Assembly (NCBI RefSeq): GCF_032854445.1
Contig: NC_088306.1
Location: 562,501-626,500, forward strand
Source: Liolophura sinensis
Taxonomy: Eukaryota > Mollusca > Polyplacophora > Chitonida > Chitonidae
Reading direction: 5' to 3'
DNA length: 64,000 bases
Shown: positions 1 through 13,312 of the stretch, piece by piece
Position numbering within the stretch: position 1 is the first letter of the stretch
Layout: every line of letters begins with the position of its first letter
Translations under genes and position numbers: made by a program
Notes under the pieces: generated by a model
What the model was told of the DNA's origin: nothing
The model's database searches: none
Seen by the model: the letters and a program-made list of their open reading frames with translations, nothing else

Positions 1-579
1 GCTTGAGAAAGGTACAAGTCTAGATCCGGGGTAAAAGGCCTGACGCCATTAAAATATTTAAAATCTGTGAAAGAAACGCCGATAACGTTGTCGCGTGCCG
101 TTTTGAATTCAGATTCAGCTCTGTAATTGAATGAAAGGAACAATATGCTCTCGATTATCACGTGATGGGGTTAATTTGCCGTTATACAGACTTGCATAAT
201 TTATCATGCTCTCCGCACGATTGGCAGGCATTATGGAGAGCGTACATATAGACAGCGTATACGCACTCTACGAACCAAAATGTGACATCTGAAATTCTGT
301 GGGAATGTCGTCTTGTCGTATTTCACAGAGCAGAAAAGGCTTTCATTAAATTTAAGTTTTAGTCTGAACTTTATTACAGATATAAATATTTTATACCGAA
401 TCACTCCTCGATGGCCTGTGATGTAAAAATATATACAACTGAGTTAATGCTGTTTGCGTCATATGTGAATGGGTTATACCCATTCCCGCAGGTACCAAGC
501 GTCAACAGTTCAAAGTTGGGGGGAAAAAGCGGTTTACAAATTACAAAATGATTGAATTGCCATTTATGAATTCGAGTTG

Positions 580-864
580 AAATTTTTTTTTTTTTTTTTT
601 TTTTGATTGGTGTTTTACGCCGTACTCAAGAATATTTCACTTATACGACGGCGGCCAGCATTATGGTGGGCGGAAACCGGGCAGAGGGGAAAACCTCTGG
701 GGGAAACCCACGACCAACCGCAGGTCGCTGACAGACCTTCCCACATACGGCCGGAGAGGAAGTCAGCATGACCTGGTCTTGAACTCACAGCGACCGCATT
801 GGTGAAAGACTCCTGGGTCATTACGCTGCGCTAGCGCGCTAACCAACTGAGCCACGGAGGCCCC
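580..864 (-). mobile_element. tRNA-headed SINE, near full length, MetaSINE-like tail
   Basis: Read on the minus strand: ggggcctccgtggctcagtt ggttagcgc (A-box-like), gttcaagacc (B-box-like), a central domain ending caccataatgctggccgccg, then tgaaatattcttgagtacgg cgtaaaacaccaatc and a poly(A) tail (the T run at 583-604). An 8-bp target-site duplication tcgagttg flanks it (572-579 and 865-872). The family name is from memory of molluscan elements, not a search. Confidence 0.85.
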
Positions 865-909
865 TCGAGTTGTCATTTACGTTTGATAATATATGAAACA
901 TGAAACATC

Positions 910-1660
910 ATAAGGCATTTCTCAATGCGACGAGATGTTTACACGCACATAGAGAAATGAGGTATAAATAGTGGTGCTTATACGCCACATAGGGAAATGC
1001 CTTATAACTAGTGATGGTTATATGCCACATAGGGAAATGCCTTGTGAATAGAAAAGCTTATACGCAACATAGAGAAATGCCCTATAAATAGTGATTCTTA
1101 TATGCCACATAGATTTATTTTTTTATTTGATTGGTGTTTTATGCCGTACCCAAGAATATTGTCTCGACGTCTGCGATCGTATTTATTGTGATAAGTGAGT
1201 AAAGTTCTGCCAGTGTCACTCTGATGCAAACGGTATTCCCCATCAAGACTTCAGTGAGCATTGCGCTTCTACTAAGTTCACTCAGCCGATGAGTGAGAGA
1301 CGCTCAGTAGGAACCCATTAGGGGGCGTGCCCCCAACCATCTACAGGATGCCTGTCCGAAAAATCTGAAGTAGGCGAAATGAGACTCATAAAGGTGTGAA
1401 AGTAGGCGAAATGAGGCTAAACCCTGGAGGGAGGCTCCTGTGTAATCGCGCGACGCTGGTGTGCTAATCCCTTCGGCCACTTATTCGCTACACAGGGAAA
1501 TGCATTTTGAAGGCCATATAGAGAAATGAATAATAATGCTTATACGCCATATAGAGAAATGAATAATGAATAATAATGCTTATACGCCATGTAAAGAAAT
1601 GAATTAAGAATAATGACGTTTCCATTACAGAGCAAACAGAGAAATGCATTATGAATATCA
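910..1660. repeat. About 41-bp degenerate tandem array, split by a SINE
   Basis: Units such as cttatacgccacatagggaa atgccttataactagtgatg g recur before (910-1109) and after (1483-1660) the SINE at 1110-1482. The core acatagrgaaatg also occurs in the following 70-bp array. Confidence 0.75.
1110..1482 (-). mobile_element. SINE with a different tRNA-like head but the same tail
   Basis: The plus-strand left end (tttgattggtgttttatgcc gtacccaagaatatt) is the tail of the first SINE. The body and head differ: on minus it starts aagtggccgaagggattagc acacc, an A-box-like stretch, and contains agggtttagcctcatttcgc. It interrupts a tandem array that continues on both sides. Confidence 0.7.
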
Positions 1661-2330
1661 ATGCCTGTGCCTTACATAGGGAAATGTGTAATGCATGTTA
1701 GCCACACAGAGAATGGCATTATGAATATCAATGCCTGTGCCTTACATAGGGAAATGTGTAATGCATGTAAGCCACCCAGAGAATGGCATTATGAATATTC
1801 ACAAATACCAATGCCTGTGCCTTACATAGGGAAATGTGTAATGCATGTAAGCCACCCAGAGAATGGCATTATGAATATCAATGCCTGTGCCTTACATACG
1901 GAAATGCTTAATGCATGTAAGCCACACAGAGAATGGCATTATGAATACCAATGCCTGTGCCTTACATAGGGAAATGTGTAATGCATGTAAGCCACCCAGA
2001 GAATGGCATTATGAATACCAATGCCTGTGCCTTACATAGTGAAATGCGTAATGCATGTTAGCCACACAGAGAATGGCATTATGAATATCAATGCCTGTGC
2101 CTTACATAGTGAAATGCGTAATGCATGTTAGTCACACAGAGAATGGCATTATGAATATTCACAAATACCAATGCCTGTGCCTTACATAGTGAAATGCGTA
2201 ATGCATGTAAGCCACCCAGAGAATGGCATTATGAATATCAATGCCCGTGCCTTACATACGGAAATGCGTAATGCATGTTAGTCACACAGAGAATGGCATT
2301 ATGAATAGTGATGCTTATACACCGTGATAG
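1650..2330. repeat. 70-bp minisatellite, about 9.5 units
   Basis: Unit atgcctgtgccttacatagg gaaatgtgtaatgcatgtaa gccacccagagaatggcatt atgaatatca. Two units carry an extra tcacaaatac. The 102-residue frame on the plus strand is only repeat read-through. Confidence 0.92.
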
Positions 2331-2707
2331 AAATGGTTTGCGGATAGTGAATGCCCTGACTTTTGAATGGCATTTATACTTGAGTGGTCACACGAAACAG
2401 TAGGTGTATGTGCAATAGAAATGGTGTTACATATTGTCACATACACACACACCCACCAGTAAGCACATATAACAAACGATTTGTAATAACAAAGATACTG
2501 ATACATTCTAATAAGGTGCACTTTGTATCTAACTCATATAGTTGAAAAGTTACTAAAGCAGGTTTTCTTAAAGAGCCATTTACTTTGTGTAAATGTGCAC
2601 ACGTAGTACTTCAGTGTATTATTAGTGCATTTAGACGCTATCTACTTAACCTGTCTCTTATAAAATGTTAATGGTGTCTTATTATCTAACATTCAACTAG
2701 TCTAATT

Positions 2708-2735
2708 GAATTATCTAATTTTAATTAGATAATTC
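2708..2735. repeat. 13-bp-arm inverted repeat
   Basis: gaattatctaatt, two-base loop, aattagataattc: a perfect AT-rich hairpin in a stretch rich in ttatctaac (2690-2800). Confidence 0.6.
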
Positions 2736-2964
2736 TTTAATTATCTTTAATTTATCTAACTCTTTAACTATCTAACTAGTCTTATTATCTAACATTACAT
2801 TTTCTTTAACACCAAACCATTCTAATTAATTATATATCGCTGTTTATTAAACTGTGAGTCTGACTTTTAATGTGGCTTTTCCCCACCTCTGTCTTTGTAG
2901 AGAATTTTTTTGAACTTCGAAAGGAATATTATTTTTTATTAAGATTTTTGATAAGAAATTTGAA

Positions 2965-3136
2965 ACCATCCCTGTAACTCCCCAGGCCGTACGTGGGATC
3001 TCTCAGCAGCCTGTGAATGGTGGTGGGTTTCCTCCGGACACTGCCTGGGTTCCTCCCACCATAATGCTGGCCACCGTCGTATGAAGTGAAATATTCTTGA
3101 GTAAAACATCAATCAAATAATTAAATAAATAAATGT
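2965..3136 (+). mobile_element. 5'-truncated SINE (MetaSINE-like)
   Basis: Contains gggttcctcccaccataatg ctggccaccgtcgtatgaag followed by tgaaatattcttgagtaaaa catcaatcaaataattaaat aaat. The tRNA head is missing. Confidence 0.8.
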
Positions 3137-3139
3137 AAC

Positions 3140-5247
3140 TATCCAGGATATGCTCAAGATCTCTGCAATGGGGACTGTTTTTTACCGCTGATGAACACAA
3201 TACACCTTCGCAGGCTTTTTTTCCCTTTTTGTTCGTTTTTCTCCACTATTTACTTTTTTTACTCTAAAATTTTGTATCTGACTTAACATATATGTTTTCT
3301 GTTTCTTGGAATTTGCTTTCTATAATAATATGCAGATACATATCATTATAGGTTGGACTCTTGGTTTCATTGGCCCACCCTCCAGAAATAATTCGTTAAC
3401 TGGGTTAGTGCATGGTGACCAAAAAATGCGGAAGGCAAACGAATATATTCAGTTGTGTACATTGACAAATGTAGAGCGGATTCGGAAATTACCGGAGAAA
3501 GCCGTGTAGATGTTATAGCGCGTAGCACGTCTGGAGACTCACATGTGATGACGTCACGACGACTCTGATGCAGGTGTCGTCTGGACAACATATGGCAGGC
3601 GAGGTTATGGCGGAGACGAAGCGTTGAAGCACTCTGAGATTTCTATTAAATAAACAATCCAAGGGCATTCGTGGATAACGATCAATTTAAAACACATCCG
3701 CCGTTGACAAATGGAATTTACCAGAGCTGTTGAAAACATAGAAGCATGACTTTTGTTCGAGTAACGAAAAAGAACAAATAAACGGAAACAGATTCGCCTT
3801 TTGATGATATTTAAATTGATTCAAAACAGAACTGGTTTCGAAATTATGGAGACGGTAATTCAAAATCAAGTGCTTGAACGGAGACTTTTTTATCATTTAT
3901 CGGGTAGCCAAATATTTTTTTTAATTTCTATTTCGTTTTAACTTCTATACTGTATGCATACATTTACGCATGGAGAAAGAAGGGCTGTGTCTTACACACG
4001 CAGCCTTAGGCGTACATTAGACCTCAAACATCGTAGGACAGCCTACCAAGTCACGTGATGCAGGTGTTCACTGCTCGTAAAGACGCTCTTAGCGTAAATA
4101 TCAAGGTAGCCTACCACTCCCGCCCTCACATTGCAGGGCAGGCCATTTTAACCTACCTCAACGGTACACCTATTGCAACGATCAATAAGTTGCTTAATAT
4201 CAGAGATGTTGTTTATTTTTCCTTTTCGCCCTTTCAAAACAACATGTATTTTGCTGAACGGAATAGTCTTGACCACACCTACAGGCCAAGGATGCAGTGG
4301 CTGAAGGCCCCTTTGTCTTGTAACGCTCAGGAAATTCGCACGCACTTCCGGCCTATTCCACGCACCCTATAAATCATTGACCAGTGCACGGGCCTTCGTA
4401 GTGTTAATATGTACCTTTAACGCCATAATCAAGATTTTAGGTTTAGGTGTGATCAGCAGAAGTGTTTGTCTTCAAGCTTATATGAAGAATTCAGATATCA
4501 TACAAAATTATATACATTATAAGTTACATCTTACCTGCAAATTTAATACTGAATTTTTGTGTTGTTTCTTGGCACAGTTAACCGCTACATCTTCGAATGA
4601 TTATGTTAACGTAGACTGTTTGTGTTGTTTTTATGAGGGGATTTAAGAACTAAAGGAGTCACGGCTTTTTGGCGTGATCCAAATGTATCTTAACACAACT
4701 GTAAACAAGAGGAATGTTGTGAAATCGTAAAGAAAGGTACAATAAATCTATGTATTGGATATTTACAAATGTCGACTAAAGAAACCACACTTACTTTTCG
4801 AGTGGTGTCACTGATTAATTAAACCGACTAATTAAACAAATTTACTCGATGCCTGTTACCTTCAAAGGAAAAGAAAACATATGCAAATAAGCAACTTTGG
4901 TGTTTAATATTGTTTTCGATTTTTTCCCTTTTTTAGTAGAAAGTGGTATTTGAAAATATTTTTGTAGGGTGGGTAGTTGGAACCAATTCGTCTCTGCAAA
5001 ATAATGTTCTAAATAAAAATGTGATGTGTGTCTTACAAATTTTTTGAATGCAAATGTGTTGTTCATATCCAAACACAAGCATTTAATCTGAATTATGATA
5101 GTATTTATGAACATACTAAAAATATTAATATGATTGAAATTCATATTGAACATATTCTAGTTGTTTTCTTTCTAATATTTAAAATTTGCAAAAGTCAGAT
5201 ATATTGATTTTTGGCTAACTACAGATCTCAGAAATTACCTACTACGA
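3140..5247. other. Intergenic, no gene recognised
   Basis: AT-rich single-copy sequence. A 105-residue open frame at 4055-4372 (+) matches no family I know and has no supporting signals, so it is not called as a gene. Confidence 0.5.
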
Positions 5248-5640
5248 GTGGGCAGTGGTCAGGTGGTTAAAACGCTTGTCTTCCAATCGCTATGACCCAT
5301 GAGGTGGGGTTTAACCCTGGGTTCGGACAAGGAATTTGTGGTATCCTTATGCTCTCACAGTTGATGAAGAATTGGTGACAGTGAGTGGTAGACGAAACTC
5401 ACGAGGCCACGAGGCCACTTGTGCAGTCTAACTTTGTTTGAAGATCGCTCGTCTTCCACCAGTAAGGTGTGCGCATATCTACCTCATATGAGAAAAGATT
5501 TGTAGGTAACTCGCCAAAGGTTGGTGGTTTTCCTTGATTACTCCAGTTTTATCCATCCATAAAACTGACTTCAGAGTGTAGGGAGGGGGGTGGGGATTCT
5601 TGAGTATGATGTAAAAGAATGAAACACGTAAATAAATATT
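5248..5640 (+). mobile_element. tRNA-headed SINE of another family
   Basis: Starts gtgggcagtggtcaggtggt taaaacgc (A-box-like) and has gggttcggac (B-box-like) about 60 bp on. A long body with ggtaactcgccaaaggttgg tggttttcc follows, ending attcttgagtatgatgtaaa agaatgaaac. The end only partly resembles the other SINE tails. Confidence 0.65.
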
Positions 5641-5644
5641 CCCG

Positions 5645-7335
5645 TCTGCTGGTCGTTAAACCGAAATCTTATAATTGGCTGTTTTTTGGGAGTGAAGTAG
5701 ACTGCTAGCTGCTGTTGACCTCATTGTGTTTTAAGACGACGACTCTGAATTCCTCTCTATTCAAAAAGACTGATTAGTGGAAAGGTGTTAAGTCAGATAT
5801 GGTAAGTGTCGAAAGTAATGACGATGTCATAAGTTTAGGAGTCTCGGTGATTTTTGACACACCTTCGTCTGACGAAATTAAAGTGAGAGTGATAGAAAAA
5901 AAGTCGGAGAAAAATCGAAATATGACACCCTGACTTGTCTAGTTAAATTTGACAACACGTTTGCCTCTAAAGCCATTGTATTTGTACTTAACTAGCCACG
6001 AGTAGAATGGCACCAAAATGTGCAACCTTTAATAAAAAACAGCAATTAATACAGAAAAGAAAAATATCACGATAACAGTAATTCTTGCATAAAGATATTT
6101 AATGCATGTTTTCATCTTTCATGTGATAAACAAAATAAACAAACAAACACCACGACCCACACGCTCGCACGCAATCTGTGGGCACGCAATGATATTTAAG
6201 TTCGCAGGTCTGTAGTGAGCAAACGGGTAAATGTACCAAGTAATTAACCTACGACTTGTGTATTGTCAGTTTCAGAAGTAATTAATTATTGATGACCACG
6301 TGATTCCGCAGTTCATTAATGGCCGATCATGCAGGTATGAGAGCAATACACAAGAATGAATTATGCCCGGCCACGTAGTGATATCGGCAATCCTTATGGG
6401 CTACCGTTACAATGTGATGGGTAAACCATTTCACAAAATAGTGAACCTTTTATTAACAAGCGGCATTTCCAAATAACATGGAAAGCGCCTCCGTTGTGAG
6501 GAGCGTGAAAGTGTAGCCGAAAATTTTGGACGTTAATACCTACGCTGTGAGAAGAGTGGCCGACAGGGTAGTCGATGTAGACCCAGACCCCCGTTAAATT
6601 TCCATAAGCGGCAATGTTAACGTTTAATGCTGTAACTCAGTCCCAAACAACACGTGGCCAGTAAGTTTTGGTGCACACCTGACCCAGCCTGTGAGAAAGC
6701 ACCCACGAAAGTCTTGCCTATCAACGCCAATACGACATCTTACGCAGCCTCATTACCACCTATCTCCTTGTGTCCTCTCGCCCAGAGTTTCAAACCTGCC
6801 CAAAGTTCAGACAATTTCTACCATTTTGATACCGAGCATGAGCCCCTTCACCAAAAATGATAGGCTGGCAGTTAAAAAAGACTTCACACCATAAAATACA
6901 CAGAATTACATTCGTGTAATAGGGTACTGATTCTGCTTAAGCTACGCTGTGAGGAGAGAGGAAGTGTGGCGTGTGGCCGATAATGACAGGTACAGAAACA
7001 CGCGCTGTGAAGGGAACGACATTGTGGTCGAAAATGGCATTTCAGTTTTGTTCAAATCCAGGACAGAAAAAAACGAGAGAAGAAACAAGGGAAGACAAGT
7101 CACGTGTTTTATCTTTACTTATCCCTATGCTCACTCCCTCAGCCAGTTCCGATTTCCGACTTCCGCACCCTCACCATGTCACTGGATTACTAATTTGCAG
7201 TCATCGTTTTTCTCATTCAGTGTTAATAATTCCCAAAGCCACCTACTTATTCCACACTTAACCAACATCCCTGCACTGGTCCACCAGCTATTTCCCACGG
7301 CATGCCACGTAATGACCACTGTACTTATTTCCATA
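5645..7335. other. Intergenic, no gene recognised
   Basis: Short open frames near 6654-7338 overlap in several phases with no recognisable motif. tacgctgtgaggagagagga (6941) and gctgtgaagggaacgacatt (7005) hint at decayed dispersed repeats. Confidence 0.45.
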
Positions 7336-7337
7336 TA

Positions 7338-8405
7338 GGCCCACCACCACTTACTCTGTCTCACACACCACCAATTACTCTGTCTCACACTATCAATTAC
7401 TCTTTCTCAGACTACCTTCAATTAATCTGTCTCACACGACTTCCAAAAAAACCTCCAATTACTATGTCTCACACACCACCACTTACTCTATCTCACACTA
7501 CCTCCAATTACTCTGTCTCACATACCACCACTTACCCTGTCTCACACTACCTCCAATTACTCTGTCTCACATACCACCACTTACTCTGTCTCAAACTACC
7601 TCCAATTACTCTGTCTCACATACCACCACTTACCCTGTCTCACACTACCTCCAATTACTCTGTCTCACATACCACCACTTACTCTGTCTCAAACTACCTC
7701 CAATTACTCTGTCTCACATACCACCACTTACTCTGTCTCACACTACCTCCAATTACTCTGTCTCACACACCACCACTTACTCTGCCTCACATACCACCAA
7801 TTACTCTGTCTCACACTACCTCCAATTACTCTGTCTCACACACCACCAATTACTCTGTCTCACACGACCTCCAAAAACACCACCACTTATTGTGTCTCAC
7901 ATACGACCACTTACCCTGTCTCATACTACCTCCAATTACTCTGTCTCACACATCAATTACTGTGTCTTACACACCACCAATTACATTGTCGTCGGTTAGC
8001 GCGCAAGCGCAGCGTAATGACCCAGGAGCCTCTCACCAATGCGGTCGCTGTGAGTTCAAGTCCAGCTCATGCTGGCTTTCTCTCCGGCCGTAAGTGGGAA
8101 GGTCGGTCAGCAACCTGCGGATGGTCGTGGGTTTCCCCCGGGCTGTGCCCGGTTTCCACCCACCATAATGCTGGCCGCCGTCGTATACGTGAAATATTCT
8201 TGAGTACGGCGTAAAACACCAATCAAAAAAAAAAAATTACATTGTCTCACACACCACCACTTATTCTGTCTCACACACCACCATTTACTCTGTCTCACAT
8301 ACAACTACTTTCTCTGTCTCTCACTACCTCCAAATACTCTGTCTCACACTACTTCCAAATACTCTGTCTCACACACCACCAATTACTCTGTCTCACACAC
8401 CACCA
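7338..8405. repeat. About 24-25-bp pyrimidine-rich array (ctgtctcacac)n
   Basis: Alternating acctccaattactctgtctc acat and accaccacttaccctgtctc acact half-units, interrupted by the SINE at 7991-8234. The 263-residue frame across it is compositional only. Confidence 0.92.
7991..8234 (+). mobile_element. SINE inserted in a pyrimidine-rich array, 12-bp target duplication
   Basis: Same family as the element at 580-864, lacking about the first 17 bp of the head: starts gtcggttagcgcgcaagcgc and has gagttcaagtcc. It ends cgtaaaacaccaatcaaaaa in poly(A). The direct repeat aattacattgtc (7979-7990 and 8235-8246) flanks it and the array resumes after it, so the insertion is younger than the array. Confidence 0.88.
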
Positions 8406-8439
8406 GTAGTTCAGGTTGAGAATCAGTACTTGTCGAAAA

Positions 8440-9375
8440 CAAATGTGTGCTACCTGGATGAATTCTTACATAGGGCGAAATAATCATGAATTTTACCTGT
8501 AAGAATACTTACTTTGGGCGAAATAATCACGAATGTAACCTGTATGAACACTTACACTGGGGCAAATAATCACGAATGTTACCTGTATGAACACTTACAC
8601 TGGGGGACATAATCACGAATGTAACCTGTATGAACACTTGCACTGGGGGAAATAATCACGAATGTAACCTGTATGAACACTTACACTTGGGGAAATAATC
8701 ACGAATGTAACCTGTATGAACACTTACACTGGGACAAATAATCACGAATGTTACCTGTATGAACACTTACACTTGGGGAAATAATCACGAATGTAACCTG
8801 TATGAACACTTGCACTGGGGGAAATAATCACGAATGTTACCTGTATGAACACTTACACTGGGGGAAATAATCACGAATGTAACCTGTATGAACATTTACA
8901 CTGGGGGACATAATCACGAATGTAACCTGTATGAACACTTGCACTAGGGGAAATAATCACGAATGTAACCTGTATGAACACTTACACTTGGGGAAATAAT
9001 CACGAATGTAACCTGTATGAACACTTACACTGGGACAAATAATCACGAATGTTACCTGTATGAACACTTACACTTGGGGAAATAATCACGAATGTAACTT
9101 GTATGAACACTTACACTGGGGGAAATAATCACGAATATAACCTGTATGAACACTTGCACTGGGGGAAATAATCACGAATGTAACCTGTATGAACACTTAC
9201 ACTGGGGGAAATAATCACGAATGTAACCTGTATGAACACTTGCACTGGGGAAATAATCACGAATGTAACCTGTATGAACACTTACACTGGGGGAAATAAT
9301 CACGAATGTTACCTGTATGAACACTTACACTGGGGGAAATAATCACGAATGTAACCTGTATGAATACTTACTTTG
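8440..9375. repeat. 43-bp minisatellite, about 21 units
   Basis: Unit cacgaatgtaacctgtatga acacttacactgggggaaat aat. Variation is mostly tgtaac/tgttac, ttacac/ttgcac and ggggga/gggaca. A block of several units repeats in order (8690-8790 and 8965-9070), suggesting a segmental duplication within the array. Confidence 0.95.
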
Positions 9376-9384
9376 CATGGGCGA

Positions 9385-12300
9385 AGAGTAATTATTGTGG
9401 ACATATATTATCTAGACGAGCACTTTCTGTGAGTAAAACAATCGGGAATATTACCTGAAAGAGTATTCTAACTGTGGATTACACAGCCTCCTATGCACCT
9501 ATTCAGTGTGCAATACTCGTGAGGTCTGGAGCACACTCGGATTGTTGATTAACTCTTCTGGCGGAAACAGGCTGATTAACTCGGTCATTACATTCAATAT
9601 CCTGAGCTGTAATTCTGAGATGTTTATTCATTCTTATCTTGTTTTCTGCTTGGAAATAAGCCATCAATCAATTTACAACGGTTAATAATACAAACGGGTT
9701 AATTCTACGATTACAGGGCACACAGGTACGCTTTACTTTTAGGGCAAAAATTAATAAATCTGTTATGTGGAAATAACGATTTGCTCGAGGGGAGAAAGAG
9801 CGATCAAAGTTTTGGTAAGCATCAAATGCTCAATGTTCTAAATAGCGATTTAGATGATATATGGTAGGCAAAGCAATGTAAAGATCACTACTCGGGTTAC
9901 GAACGTTCTTCTCATCATAACAATTACTCCGCGTCTAAATGACGAGCTTGCATGCAGCTAATGTGAAACGTAAGCTTGATTTACTCGCTGCTTTGCACGG
10001 GCTCTTTTCGTCACCACCCTCGCCGCCATCCAACCAAGGGACATCCTTCACAAAAAAGCCGCATCAAAAATTCAAGACTCGCTCAAATCTTTTTGTCCTC
10101 CGCCGAGTTCGTCAAATATTCTCTTTCTTTCGATGTGGCCGAACGCTCACGGAGTTAACCGAGTGGCGCGATAGACTGGAGGCAACGTTGCGTGACCCGC
10201 CTGATTATCTGTCGGGTTCTCTACGAGGTTCGCTATCAAACTCCGACATTAACTGCCGCGATCTGTTTTGTTGAATATTTTACAAGGTGTGTTTGTAAAT
10301 TACCTCTGCTGCTTTTATATATGCCCACTGGTGCCCGATAGGACTTCACTTGAAAGTTAAACAATCTTTGGTTCTGTACATCCATTCCTTCAGAGTCCCG
10401 CAATCGATCCGTACACTCAGAGCACAATCAACTCCAGTCCGACGAGAGCCATTCGGAACTCCTATAGGATTCACTGCCAAAAGAAATAATCTCTGCCGGA
10501 TAGCAACCTCGATGACAAAACCCTGGCACTAAAGACAAAGTCAAACATTCTTTTTTTTATATTTCCTGGTGCATTCGCTGATATAAAGTTTTCCATATGG
10601 TCCTTCCTGTTCATTAGCGACAATGTTACCGTTTATTGCTGTTACTCAACCTCTAATATTCCATTGCCAATAAGCATTGATGCGCACCTTGCTGTACCTG
10701 TTTGCACAGAGGCACTGGTTGACCGTCAAACTCCGGACATTCCCTGGCCAGCTTCTCGGAGAACGTACCGTATCTTACAAGGCCAATGGGACGTCACTCG
10801 CAACGTCATCACCACCTGTCTGCTTGTGTGCTTTCGCCGAGAATTTCAGAATTTATCAATAAAACTCAATAAAAACTTTACTGTTTCCATACCAAACATC
10901 CACTTGTACACCAAACGGCTGGTAGCGAAAAAAAACTTTACACCCAAAAGTACAAGAATTACATTCGTTCTCCAGCAAAAAGAAAATAGTAATATAGGCT
11001 CCAAATTCTATTTGAGACTAAGCACTGTTTTGTAAGCGAAATCTATCCCTCCATATTGCAATAATTCCTTTATCCGTCAAGGTGCCCTGTTCTAACGCGG
11101 AAAACAACTGGCCTACAGCGGTGAGCCAGGAGTGACCTTATTTTACCCATTTGAATTCCACGTGACTGAGAGAAGATGGAACGGCTCAGTAGCAATTCTA
11201 TTTCAATTTTTCAATCGCCATTAACAATGTTATGTTTTTCCTGGCATTTGTGTGTCTATCTCTTTGTCAGATTTGATTTTGTTTTTCAGGAGCTATTCTT
11301 CGCCACTACAACCTAGGTCACAGCTGCAGAGTACTGTTTCTTCTTTTATTACAGGTAAACTTGTACATTTAGATTTTGTGGAACTCCTGGAGTGCCTTCG
11401 GCTTGTATCCGTTTTGACCACTCAACACAATCTCGCGATGTTGACCAGATATCGCGACAGCCCTAGCGAGAGGCAGGTTCACGTATTCGATTACAACACG
11501 TATCACTAACCCATTTTTCCAAGAACAAATTCGGTAAGCCTTAATGTAATGCTGTTCATCTCGAGATCAGTGTCTTGGAGTTAATCGATGTTGCTATATT
11601 TTTACGCACTTGCATTTGTGAATGAATTATCCAGTCGCACAGTAGACCATCATCTCAATCGTTTCAAATTGAAATCCAATATCCTTAACATAGGAAGGTT
11701 AAAAGAGTTGTTTGCCAAGCAAAAAACCATAAGTGCCCGTGCACTTTTGTTTGTAGATATGGACACCATTTATAACAATCGTATAATCATATTAAGTATT
11801 TCTTAAGAGACGTGATGCATGAAAATATTTAATAGCAAAGTTTCTCGAACTATGAACCCATATTAAATAAAAAAGGATACAGCATTTTTAAAAATACAAA
11901 CGGTCGATTTGTAATGTTCACCAACACGATATCATCCGGCTTACCCAAAAGCTATAGTCCGGTGAGACAGAGGCAGAAATTATAGTCTAGTCACTGCGTG
12001 GAGATCGACAGTCTGTAGGGAGTACGTATATCTCGCGCCGTGGTTTCACAAGAACAAACCACACGCACGTTTTTGCTCTGGTAGGACAAGAGAGCTATAG
12101 TCTGAGAGTGTTTGATTTGTTATCTCAGTCACAGACTCTCTCTTCGTGAATATTTTATCCGTTATCAGCTATGTAAGCTTATACAATAGGTCCAACAGAG
12201 AGAATTCCAGTGTTTTTCTGAGAAGTCTATCATATTCATTTTTATCCACGTGTGCACACGTTTTGTGGAAAAGATGTGGGAAATAAAATAAAAAGGCGTT

Positions 12301-13310
12301 TTGAGTGCGACTTTCATTCACCGTAAAATTGTTTTCAAGAGTATATGAATACATATTTACCCTGCAATCCATTTATGTAGCTGAAAGCCACACATGCAAT
12401 GTCAGCAAATACATATACGACGTTTTGAAGAGAAAGCCTTAAAAAAGGTTTCCCTATACCGAATACAAATGGCCACACGCGTTTTGGTTCTTTAGGGAAT
12501 CTTTAAATGAGTCCATGCGCTGACAGAATTTATAAGCAGCCATGGACCAAAATTAAAGATACTTTGTTTACACGGAAAGCGAATATCAAAATAAAGTAAG
12601 CAATTCCCTTTATGTTCAGGTGTGAATAAAATGTTTCTTCATGATTTTTCAAGCTTTAATTCTGCTGTCACAACATGTATCCTCATGTTTGTTGAACATA
12701 ACCTTTTCCGATATGTTTCATATTGTCTTATACGTTTCAATTCATTCGACTTTTACCTGCTTCGGCGCCACGCAACAATAGAATTCGTCCACATCAGCCC
12801 GTATTTATTCAATAACCTGTAAATACAGTTATGTTTTGAGGTAGTACAAATATATATATATGTCGAATTATTTCGAACAGCCGGCCGGTAAACAATGGGC
12901 ATATATTCCTTCTATATTTTGTAAACGAGTGATTCTTACAGAACCAAACTTTACAGAAACATTATAATATAAAAACTGCGACGCGGGATGTGGTTAACGA
13001 GGTATGGGTTCAATTCCAGTCTTAGAGAGAGAATTTCTGATTGTCAAGCGCCGTATATAACTAATAACATGAAGTTGGCCGTCTTATACGCACAAGTATT
13101 TTTCAATACAAGATGGCGGACAGGTTTACGAGTTAAAGGAGGAGGAGGGGGGAGCACCGCCCTTTGTTGGGTATCTGACAAACCACCTCATTTAAAGGCG
13201 CAATCGACGCGCCGGGACCTGGATTTCAACATTCGACCTCACGTCAAGTTCCGATCAGCACGGCGGGCACATTAAACATATGAGGCAGTGATGGGACGAT
13301 TCGTGTGGAA
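9385..13310. other. Intergenic, no gene recognised
   Basis: Small open frames (for example 9939-10274 and 10664-11035, plus) lack homology I can recognise. Paired stretches at about 6640-6900 and 10640-10980 (gttactcaacctctaa..., ccaataagcattgatgcgca cc) look like two decayed copies of one dispersed repeat. Confidence 0.4.
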
Positions 13311-13312
13311 GC

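Noticed and set aside
580-864. tRNA gene (A and B box-like sequence)
   Set aside because: No cloverleaf with paired acceptor stem; poly(A) tail and target-site duplication show a SINE.
4055-4372. 105-residue open frame in intergenic DNA
   Set aside because: No recognisable domain, an overlapping antisense frame of similar quality, no splice or regulatory support.
7302-8093. 263-residue Ser/Thr/His/Leu-rich open frame
   Set aside because: Pyrimidine-rich array plus the 5' part of a SINE; composition alone keeps it open.
9939-10274. 111-residue basic open frame
   Set aside because: No family recognised and overlapped by another frame; probably chance or repeat-derived.
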